A DNA stretch of 64,000 nt from Poa pratensis. Its lineage: Eukaryota; Streptophyta; Magnoliopsida; Poales; Poaceae. The stretch covers positions 89,030,407 through 89,094,406 of the forward strand of contig CAMZMU010000034.1 in assembly GCA_947311845.1 (NCBI GenBank), read 5' to 3'. The translations under genes and the position numbers were made by a program. Below, in pieces: positions 56,131 through 64,000 of this stretch (position 1 is its first letter; each line of letters starts with the position of its first letter). The notes under the pieces are model-generated. The model saw only the letters and a program-made list of their open reading frames with translations. It was not told the DNA's origin and made no database searches.

Positions 56131-57031
56131 TGAGCCAAAGTGTAATGAAGACAATGAGCTAGGTAGAATCTCATAAAAGATGGTACCTGGACTGACAACA
56201 TGGAGGGGAGCAAAGATAGTAACCCATACATCAAATAGCAAATGCAATTTTAAGACCATATATTTCAGAATAGCCCAACAATTAGTACTGAACTCACGGT
56301 TAACCTAATAAAAATGCTACATGTCCAGAAAATGAGAAAACTATTCCCTTTCCTCAAATTTCATCTACATGGTATAACATATTACTATGCCTGAAAGATA
56401 ACATTGCCTAGCATCCTTAATATTTGAACAAATATCTGTAAATTCAGTAATGACAGTTAAGCTTGCTGTAGTTGGCAAGAGGAGGCGTAACATAATGCAT
56501 CTTCTGAGAGGCACCAAAACAGCACATATATGTTCCCGAACAAATAGAGTGTGTTGCAATCAAAATCCCCAAACAGCACCAGAGCAATAAGGGACTGAAA
56601 CAAAACCTTAATAATCAAGTCTTTCTCAAACTCTCACACAAGAAATGAATGCATGTTCAATTAAAGCAACCAAAACTCATGTATGTAAAGTGGTTTATGA
56701 TCCATAGTTGAAAAATGAAGAGGGGGGTATAAACTTTCTCAGAAAAGAAGCCAGTTGCATAGATTAGAAAGTTGATCTCTGGCACACATGTTGAAGAAAA
56801 GCTGCATGACCACCATGGGCTTTCAGCCTTCTATGATTCTATCATATTGTCCTACATAGGAAAATGATAGGCACGTGTATAATTCTGGAAGTTTCTTGGA
56901 CGGATCATATTCTTAACTGAAATAATAATCATACTACTATATTCCAAGCAATAAGAAATAAATTGAGCCAAAGTGTAAAGAAGACAATGAGATAGGTAGA
57001 AACTCAGAAAAGATGGCACCTGGACTGACAA
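56131..57031 (-). repeat. dispersed 68-bp duplication, 833 bp apart
   Basis: 56131-56198 and 56964-57031 share TGAGCCAAAGTGTAA, GAAGACAATGAG, AGGTAGAA and ATGGxACCTGGACTGACAA with few mismatches. On the minus strand both copies carry an exon end, GTCAGTCCAG, followed by a GT donor. An exon border with its downstream intron has therefore been duplicated. Confidence 0.85.
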
Positions 57032-57300
57032 ATTGCGTTATCGGGTTGTTTCTGTGTTTAATCCGGATAATTGAATTTGGCGCGGTGGCTACAGCCTGAA
57101 ATATAATGCAATAAGTCGGATCAAGACTTAGGTAAAACTTGTGCAGGGGATGAATTAATAAAACTGAAAGGGTGTGTACATGTACCTTTAGACGCCATAA
57201 TTATTGCCAGATGAGAAGAAGGTGAATAGACGACGGTCTTGTCCATGTCGCATTTGTACTCGGCTGCTACGAAGGGTGTGGCGAGAGGGGTAACGACCGT
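57020..57300 (-). pseudogene. two exon-like segments of an unidentified gene
   Basis: Exon-like 57300-57186 (acceptor TTGGCAG, donor GTACATG) can read FVAAEYKCDMDKTVVYSPSS. Exon-like 57095-57020 (acceptor TATTTCAG, donor GTGCCATC) can read APNSIIRIKHRNNPITQFVS. The two frames do not join without a stop at the phases seen: joined directly, the second reads SHRAKFNYPD and stops. I do not recognise the gene. Clean splice borders suggest genuine exons captured or left over. Confidence 0.4.
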
Positions 57301-57309
57301 CTGCCAAGG

Positions 57310-58220
57310 AAAAAGTTAACACGGTTCTATATATCACGGTAAAAATTATTCGTTTAGTATATCACAACAACATGAATGAACCATGCAAGTAATGAATCAC
57401 CAACCAAATACATCAGAATCGATTTTTTGTACTGAAAAAGAAAGCACTCCTCCATGTAAGTGTACAACTCTAGCTTGATTTCTGCTGCTGCTGCTACTGC
57501 ATTTTATTAAGATTGAAAAAGAATTAAGCTTGATAGATCTTGAGACTTCAAGGGTGGTCCATCTCTTAAAAATGTAAATAAATGATCAGTGACTAAGAAT
57601 TAAAAGAATCGCGTTCATTAAATCAATTGGAGTAGAAGGAAGATAAACACAAATACTAATTGACTGTAACCTAATGAATCGAGAAGTGCAACCAGGAAGT
57701 TTATACTCCAAAGAACAGGCTCGCACTTCGTTTTATCTGCTGATCTGCAAGACAATGACATATATTTTCCTGGAATTGAAGTGAAGAAGAACTATTTATG
57801 TTAGACTGAACTAATTATCAGGAGAGTACGCGGCTATAAGAAAATCAACTAAATAGAGATTACAACCCTAGATGAGTTTTGTTTTTAAGTACATGTGCAC
57901 TGTAGCATCTCCAATAGTTGCAGACAAACCTTTTAAAATCTAACTATGGATGAAATAACTATTAGGCAATCCAAATTTAATTTTGTTTGTAGAATAAAGC
58001 CATAGTATTAGCTGGAGACATCCCCCTCATTTGGACAGGATGGCAAGAGAAAGCAAAATGGAACACAAACAAATGCATTTTATCCTCTTTACAACTGTGC
58101 ATGTATGCTGAGAACAAACAGTACCTTCCCTGATTCAGTCCAGTAATATTTGGTGATAAACATCATCTTTGACATTGAAAAACGTAAGCTAATGTTTATG
58201 AAATTGCTGCACTATTGACA
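57310..58220. other. intron-like AT-rich sequence, no exon seen
   Basis: Contains a CTG triplet run near 57482. No coding match. Confidence 0.45.
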
Positions 58221-58227
58221 GAGACAA

Positions 58228-58665
58228 AAATGATTATGAGTAACTGCAGAAACGGATCATTAACATCCATTACCTGCCTCCAAGTAATGGACGCAGGGTC
58301 AATATCGAGTGTTGCAAAACTCCTAACTTATTCCGGTGTAAGCTCATCGGGGTCTGTCTTTGAGATGCCAAGCTTTATGAGGCGTCTGAGCATTACATCA
58401 GCAAAGCGCTTCTTCCCTTCGTTGTTTGGTGGACACAACACAATCTATTGAACAGAACTTTGTCTGATTGAGAATTTTCATGAAAAATCATTATGTCAAT
58501 AGCAGCAGCAAAAAGATTGTTCGCAACTGTAACTGCATGGATATCTCAAGTCATATGGAGGTTGAACTCATACATGGGTATAACTTGACTGTAGCCACCT
58601 GCAGCAGCACCTCCCTTGATTCCAAAGGTAGGCCCTCGTGATGGTTGACGGACACAAGTGACAAC
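58228..58665 (-). pseudogene. formate-tetrahydrofolate ligase fragment
   Basis: The intact enzyme makes 10-formyl-tetrahydrofolate in one-carbon metabolism. After an acceptor (GGTTTTATAG) the minus strand reads [20 protein letters not shown] and [11 protein letters not shown]. Then come EFNLHMT, a stop, [21 protein letters not shown], and [20 protein letters not shown] followed by LGISKTDPDELTPE, a second stop (TAA for the usual GAA/GAG), and ATLDIDPASITWRQVMDVND. The fragment covers the nucleotide-binding-region side of the enzyme (roughly a sixth of its length). Two in-frame stops and a small insertion before PPNN make it dead. The acceptor at its start shows a genomic rather than processed origin. 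Confidence 0.92.
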
Positions 58666-58699
58666 CTATAAAACCAACAGAAGCAAATCAATAACATAA

Positions 58700-59940
58700 T
58701 ACAGTATAGACGGGTATATAAGCCTAATGTAGTAACAATATGTAGAGGTAAGAAAATGTAGAGAAAAATAGCAGCAAACTGATCATAACTTCTGATCGCC
58801 CAGTTCATATAATATAATTCATACCCACTGATGAGAAAATATATGCTGACATTCTTTGTGTCCATCTCTTCCTTCACTGTCAGATAATTGCAATTGAATG
58901 CAAGTATGGTACAGAAATAAAAGGAAAGTCTGCGTGATAGAAATAGCAACATGATAACGGAAATATCACCAAAAAACATCTTATGTAGACCATCTGAATT
59001 TTGATATTCTTAGTTGAATTATTTAATTTCTTTCAAATAAATAAGCCGTTTAATTTGTGTTGAAGAAACTCTATGCAAAAAAAGACATAAGAGCCATGTA
59101 TACAGGAATTGAACCTTCTAATATGTTAGGAAAATAATTATGGAATGAACTGAAGGTACGGGATACATGCCATCGGTTGAATCCGAGCAAGATGAAGAAG
59201 TTGACATTGTCCATGGACTTAAGCAAATAGGCAAATTAACAAAAAACATTATGTTAGGCACTGCATCGGATGAAGCACATGGATACAGATTCCCGCAGTT
59301 GAATACAGAGAGCTCTTCCTATAGCAGTTTGCCTGCTTATGGTAAAAGTGGTAAAATTCTAAAGCCAAAAGGATGCATAAGTCTAAAGCTTCAGAAGGGA
59401 TGCATAAGTAATCTCGTGGTACTCGTTTACTTACCTCTCTTCTCAAGATCTACATTGCCATAGTTGGCAACTCTCATCTATGTGATGAGTAATCCATCAC
59501 ACATAAAGCTGAATATGTCGCCTTAGATTTGTGATATCCAATTAATACAGAAACACATTATATGCGGTGGCATTTCAGGAGGCTGACAGACATGTAATAC
59601 TGTGTATGTATATATTGAGGGATGGCCACTCTATTGGCTGAAAGTGACTTGAGATTCAGAAGGGATGTTCCATTTATATAGAAATGAAGAAATCAATCTG
59701 TGAAAGAAGCTTAGGAATGAGTACTCCGCCATATCCAAATTTTTACACAACATAGCAGAATGAGCTCCGCATGACCCACATTGATATATGCAACATCTGA
59801 TTCCATGCAGTTTAGGAAAATGGTATTAGATGATTCTAAAACATGGGAATTACTAAGTTGCAATGTCTTTTTGCGTGTGTATGCATCGAAAACTGTAAGC
59901 AAAAACAGATGGAAAACTAAATATAACATTCCAGTTTTCA
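58700..59940. other. spacer with one coding-like stretch on the plus strand
   Basis: 59167-59390 (+) reads ESEQDEEVDIVHGLKQIGKL and then YRFPQLNTESSSYSSLPAYG, with codon-like composition but no known domain. It includes a short repeat (GGATGCATAAGT, twice). Possibly another captured exon, opposite in strand to its neighbours. Confidence 0.3.
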
Positions 59941-59949
59941 TATAATTAC

Positions 59950-60080
59950 CTCTCCATGAAGGTCACCTTGAGCAGGATTACAGTAAGCAACTCTTGTGTT
60001 CAGATACCGAAATACACCGTAAATATTCCACCTCCATAAAGAGCAGAGAAGACATCGATCTATATCACATAACTGGTAAT
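59950..60080 (-). pseudogene. exon-like segment, unidentified
   Basis: Reads IYGVFRYLNTRVAYCNPAQG then DLHGE, up to a GTAATT donor at 59949. The open frame and donor suggest a captured exon. The source gene was not recognised and no matching neighbour exon was found. Confidence 0.35.
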
Positions 60081-60402
60081 AGAAAACCGACCCCTGGTAG
60101 CAAGTAAATAATTTCAGCAACACAATCAACCAGATAGATAATATAGCTGCTACCAAAAAAAAAGACAAAAGAAGTAGGAAACATTACGCTAACAGGAAAG
60201 GCGACAAATAAAATACACACCGGATGAACAAAGAAAGAAAGGAGAATCTGTTGTCGAAGCGATCAACCTGCTTCTTCCGCGAGTCCTAGAACACCAAATC
60301 CGTTACCTGCAGCAACCAAAGCAGAAGCCCTCCAAACTGGCATCATTATGCTACGGAAACGGATGAATGGAGACACGAAGAGAGGTGTGAGAACCGTAGT
60401 AC

Positions 60403-60623
60403 CTGGTCTCGGTGAGCACAAAGCCGGAAGAGGCCGACCTGCACGACGATGTTCCAGAGGATGACGTCGCAATCCTTGCAGCCGGAGGCGAGGACGACGC
60501 CGGAGGGAGCGAAGCGAAGCGCAGGGCGGAGGCGGCTGAGCGGTGGCCGTGGAGAGTCGCGTCGCAGGCGCCTGTCTCAGCATCCCACAGCCTGATGCTC
60601 CCATCGGCATGGCCGCTCCCAAT
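60403..60623 (-). pseudogene. WD40 exon of a WDR3/UTP12-like gene, 5-bp duplication
   Basis: WDR3/UTP12 is a WD40 protein of the small-subunit processome in ribosome biogenesis. The exon (acceptor TTTCTCTGCAG, donor GTACTA) reads IGSGHADGSIRLWDAETGAC, DATLHGHRSAASALRFA, then in another frame PSGVVLASGCKDCDVILWN and GLFRLCAHRDQ. The shift coincides with a tandem TTCGC duplication (CTTCGCTTCGCTCCC). Only one exon is present: neither the N-terminal exon nor the following repeats occur nearby. Assignment to WDR3 rests on the GHxDGSxRxWD...LASGxKDxDVILW...GLFRLxxHRDQ pattern. Confidence 0.7.
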
Positions 60624-61865
60624 CTGCAGAGAAACCTGGCCGAGTTAGAGCGTGGGGAGCAGCGAAAGGGGAGGAATAGGAAGGAACGGAAAAGCCGTCG
60701 TCCACGGGCGAGCAGCAGGTTGGGCAAGCAGCAGGTGGGGGTCGGGAGTGGCGGCTCTGGCTGCCCCACCGCCGGCGCGGCCCTGATTCCCGTCCCTAAA
60801 ATCCGCGCTGGTCGCCGGCCGAGGGAGGAGAGGCGGCTCCCTACCGCTGGAGGAGCGGCCGGCTCGGGCTGAGGTGATAGGAGAGCTCGGAGCAGCAGCG
60901 GCGTCGGCGTGGAGGCGCGCCAGCGCGTCTTCTTCGCCCGAGGCCGCGCCCGCGTGGTCGACCTGGAAGCGGCGGCGACGACGGCGGCGGAGCCAGAGGG
61001 AGAAGAAGCGGAGGAAATCGCGGAGGACGTGGCGGAGGAGGAAGATGGAGAGGAAGCAGAGGAGAACTAAGAGGCGGAGAAGAAGGACGGCGGCGGAGGT
61101 GGCCGGACCTCCTTGCGTGCAGGGCGCCCGCGCGCGGGACGCATCCGCGTCCTTCTCCGGCCGCTGGCTCGCAGCCGAGGAAGCACGGTGGAGCGGCGCC
61201 GTCACCGAACCCTAACCCTCGGGTTTGGGTTGCGCACGGACGCATCAGGCGAGGAGGAATGAATCGCCGGGGTGGGAATGGAGAGGACCGCGAGGCGCGT
61301 CGTTCGCGCCACAGCACGGCGGCGGAGGTGGCCGGACCTCGCCGGATTTATGGGGCGACGGCGGCGGCGACCAGAGGCGCGGGAGCGAGAGCGAGAGGAG
61401 AGAGGAGAGTGCGTGTGAGAGGAGAGAGAGGGGTAGAGGATTTCTGCGGTTTGTTTTGCGTATAGGTCCTTGATGTTTTTTGTAATTACAATTAGGTCCA
61501 ATGTAGCGTGGAGGGCTGTACTGCGGGTTGATTCATGGTTTTGGCAGGGGACTTTTTGCAAAAACGTCACGGACGTGTGGTGAGAGCCGTCCGATTGGCG
61601 GGCGACGGACGGGATCGTTCACGTAGTACTGTAGATTTCTACAGTAACACTGTAGCTAAGCCACAGTAACTCGGCCGCTCTCAGCTCGCCGTTTTGTACA
61701 GCTTTAATATAGTTAGTAATACCACAAGCTCTGCCTATTCTTGATTTTCTCAAAGTAATCGCAGAATTTGTTGCACTGTTCTTGGATGGTAGCCCACGAA
61801 TGGGCCCAGATAGTAGCTCGAGGTTACAGGCCAGAGGGTCCGACCTACAAATCTTGACTTGCAAT
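60624..61865. other. GC-rich region upstream of the WD40 exon
   Basis: Frames overlap on both strands. The minus strand has a hydrophobic segment LLLRLLVLLCFLSIFLLRHV followed by an Arg-run and VDHAGAASGEEDALARLHAD; the plus strand of the same DNA gives a Glu-rich frame ending in TAA at about 61069. GCGGCGGAGGTGGCCGGACC occurs twice (about 61090 and 61320). It could be a first exon and promoter for the minus-strand mosaic, but I cannot decide which frame, if any, is real. Confidence 0.35.
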
Positions 61866-61885
61866 AGTTTAAGCATTGGTAGTCT

Positions 61886-62004
61886 AGTTTAGACACATAG
61901 GTGGGGTGTGCGTGTGTGTGGTGTGGTGTGCGTGTGGTGTGTGTCCTGTGTGTCCGAACAGGTGCTACAACTTGTAATCCCAGGGAGGCTCTCAAAAAAA
62001 AAAA
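61886..62004 (+). mobile_element. 119-bp poly(A) retroposon with 20-bp target duplication
   Basis: AGTTTAAGCATTGGTAGTCT occurs at 61866-61885 and 62005-62024, without mismatch. Between them lies a short sequence with a GTGTG-rich stretch, ending GGGAGGCTCTC plus A12. It is a severely 5'-truncated LINE copy or another retroposed RNA. Confidence 0.9.
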
Positions 62005-62024
62005 AGTTTAAGCATTGGTAGTCT

Positions 62025-63110
62025 CTCTCTACTATAGGAAGGTTAATGGACACAAATATGTTTGTGTATGTGATTTGACGATTCCCAGCGTTACCATCCA
62101 CAATCGGATCCCACTTAATAGTACAAATTTCCTAGCGACACGATAAAAAGAAAATTACCAACGTCTCTTTTCACCTTTTGAATGGGAGGCATCTAACCAA
62201 CAACGCTTCCATTTCTTTGTGCCTGGACATTTGGCATTGTGCATTCCGCTTGAGCTTGGTGACAACACTTGATGCTTCCATCAAGCTGGAACACTTTACT
62301 TTATGATTGTTGCATGGTGAAGATTCACAAATTTCTCCTCCATACTCCACTATGGGGAAGCTTCACTTAAACATATCTCCATATGCGCGCCCATTAACAC
62401 CAAGTAAGATGCTCATCTTAAACTTGCGGATCTCAACCTTGATGGCGATCATCACTTTATGTCATCATGGCTCTATGAAATTTTCCTTTCTAGGGAATAC
62501 CCACACATAAAACACCAAACATATAGATCATAGGTAGTTCACAAAGTACAAGGACAAATTCTTACCAATCCACAAGAGCACTTACCTCACACGATACATA
62601 TTTTATACTTTGTGTGTTTACCACTTTGAATCCAATCAATGCAATTAATCTTGGTATTCTATCTTCTTCAAGCTCTAACACAATATCTTGAGATACTCTT
62701 CACTTGATTGCATGCTTCAAGGTTTGTCAACAATGGTTCAACACATGAGACCATCATGACATCGACATAGAGTCATATCGTGAAATCTTCTCTTGTACCA
62801 TCTTCTCGAGATTTCGACTCTTCCTTGTTTAACATATACGAAGGGTTCCATGTCCACACACAACAACGCCATTTTCTCATTTTCTTCTTCTTTGAATCTT
62901 GAATCCAACATACGGTATTCAAGCATTGTCTATGAAAATTACTTAAAATATAACTTACTTAGTCCATAGTGATTGTCATTAATAATCAAAACAACACATT
63001 ATGACTTCATGCACTTCCATTGCATGAAGATTTATGAGGCACCATTGGATCATCTTCCCAATAGAGCTAGAGCTTAGAAGTATATACTTCTCCCCAATAG
63101 AGCTTATGAA
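62025..63110. other. AT-rich repeat-like sequence, no gene seen
   Basis: Text such as CTTGATGCTTCCATCAAGC and ACACTTGATTGCATGCTTC recalls decayed LTR-element interiors, but no domain, LTR border or primer site is recognisable. Confidence 0.4.
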
Positions 63111-63164
63111 GTAAGAATTTCTTGGTTGATTGTATCTTTAACCATTTCTCTCTTTTTTTTACAC

Positions 63165-63455
63165 GAGGAACTCAACATGAATACACTAATTGCTGTTGTT
63201 GCTGGATTGGCCATAGCGGTTGCTTCTATTGGGCCTAGAGTTTGGTAAGGTACTGCTACAGGATCTTTTTCTACTTGTTTTGTTATTTCTTTCGTTTCTT
63301 TGTTTCATCGTTTGTGACAGAATCACAGATTATCATCTAAACAGATTGATCCTCGTATTGGGTCATGGCAAGACCTTAAGTCAACCGTGGAGGCTACAAA
63401 TTTTGTAGAAAGTACTGCAAGACAGCCAAAAGTAGAAGGTAAAATACGAGGTTCC
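63165..63455 (+). pseudogene. atpH: nuclear copy of plastid atpH (ATP synthase subunit c), interrupted
   Basis: Plastid atpH encodes the membrane ring subunit of the chloroplast ATP synthase. GAGGAACTCAACATG (ATG 63177) starts MNTLIAVVAGLAIAVASIGP, diverged from the plastid protein, then RVW, a stop, and GTATG. About 140 bp of foreign sequence follow (63263-63404). The gene then resumes as ESTARQPKVEGKIRG (63405-63453) in a changed context. The in-frame stop, missing residues and interruption show it is a non-functional plastid-to-nucleus transfer. Divergence suggests an old transfer. Confidence 0.88.
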
Positions 63456-64000
63456 ATTACAGATGGAAAAGATTTCATCACAATGTCCTTGGGGCATGAC
63501 CACACTCAAAGCCTCATAGGAAGCTAAGGGGCATTGTATGCGGGTGCAAGAGTATAACCAAGAAAAACTTAGCATTCCTATTTCTTCTGAATAGTATATG
63601 TTTTAATTGTTAAGCTTTCTTGCCTAGTGACTACGGATTTTCACAGTTGTGCTGTCAGATAGATTTTATTTCATAAAAAATATATCAAAAGTTCCCAATG
63701 TTTGATAAGTGCACCATAAACCAGCCATTTTTTGGACCACAACAGACCTGTTTTTTGGGCCACTCCGCTTTGTACATGATTTCCTTTGTGGAGTAACAAA
63801 ACTTCTGTTTCAGAGATTTTGTTTGCATAAAGAAAACTGTGAGGTTTTATGGCAAAAACACAGGATCCATTATAAGATTCTCTTCAAATGGGTAATTTAT
63901 TTAATTTTTTTGGGTTCTCAAAGAGAACAGTTGGAAGTATAATTGAACTACATTACTGGATTTTAATTACGCATTCTCACTGAATGCTATGAGATATGGT
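63456..64000. other. spacer to the window end, no gene seen
   Basis: AT-rich. No plastid gene order (atpF/atpI) continues, so the transferred fragment is short or has decayed beyond recognition. Confidence 0.5.

Noticed and set aside
63250..63405. A real GT-AG intron in the atpH copy
   Set aside because: Splicing at these borders would not restore the atpH frame or residues. The borders look coincidental.

Overview
This is a plant nuclear genome window from a grass, most likely a Triticeae or other Pooideae species. The evidence is a Triticeae-style gypsy LTR with a 'TGGCxCxGTTGCCGGGGA' primer site, Stowaway and Tourist/Harbinger elements with TA and TTA/TAA target duplications, CACTA ends with GCCGACGG subterminal motifs, GC-rich first exons and GT-AG introns. 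Genes are split, dispersed and separated by nested transposons. There is nothing prokaryotic, no operon and no CRISPR array.

Layout. 1-7.7 kb: gypsy LTR end, a ~351-bp tandem array, a CACTA right end, an inverted (twin-primed) ORF1-only LINE with a 15-bp target duplication, and a CACTA left end. 7.7-9.5 kb: mostly unique sequence with a MIR396 hairpin on the minus strand. 9.6-17 kb: two Harbinger-like elements, a Stowaway, a Tourist MITE, a partial 1.06-kb tandem duplication and LINE/SINE debris. 17.4-19.9 kb: an orphan first exon resembling an NT-C2 protein, then a six-exon NTF2-like plastid protein gene with a one-base deletion. 21-23 kb: an intact intronless PPR gene (minus). 23.7-24.75 kb: a Mutator-like element directly upstream of a U6 snRNA gene that has a good Pol III promoter but no T-run terminator. 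25.6-32.6 kb: a 15-coding-exon ALWAYS EARLY/LIN9 homologue (minus), with one GC-AG intron and an apparent one-base deletion. 34-35 kb: a foldback MITE and a CACTA remnant. 36.0-36.9 kb: a two-TM-segment plant protein cut off by an LTR-like insertion, which itself contains a complete 1.34-kb non-autonomous CACTA element. 42.2-46.1 kb: a 5'-truncated, decayed gypsy element. 46-51 kb: a LARP1-like gene fragment, a Harbinger element, an antisense solo LTR and a LINE-derived retroposon. 51.2-54.1 kb: a gene coding five tandem PGG domains with two compensating frameshifts. 55-61 kb: a minus-strand mosaic of exon fragments (formate-tetrahydrofolate ligase, WDR3/UTP12-like WD40, unidentified exons). 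61.9-63.5 kb: a tiny poly(A) retroposon and a nuclear copy of plastid atpH.

The genes do not form a pathway. The intact or nearly intact loci concern small-RNA control (MIR396), splicing RNA (U6), organelle RNA processing (PPR), cell-cycle/chromatin regulation (ALY) and membrane proteins (PGG). A recurring theme is single-base indels, mostly in short homopolymers, in three otherwise well-conserved genes. This means either recent decay or consensus error, and reads or transcripts would settle it.
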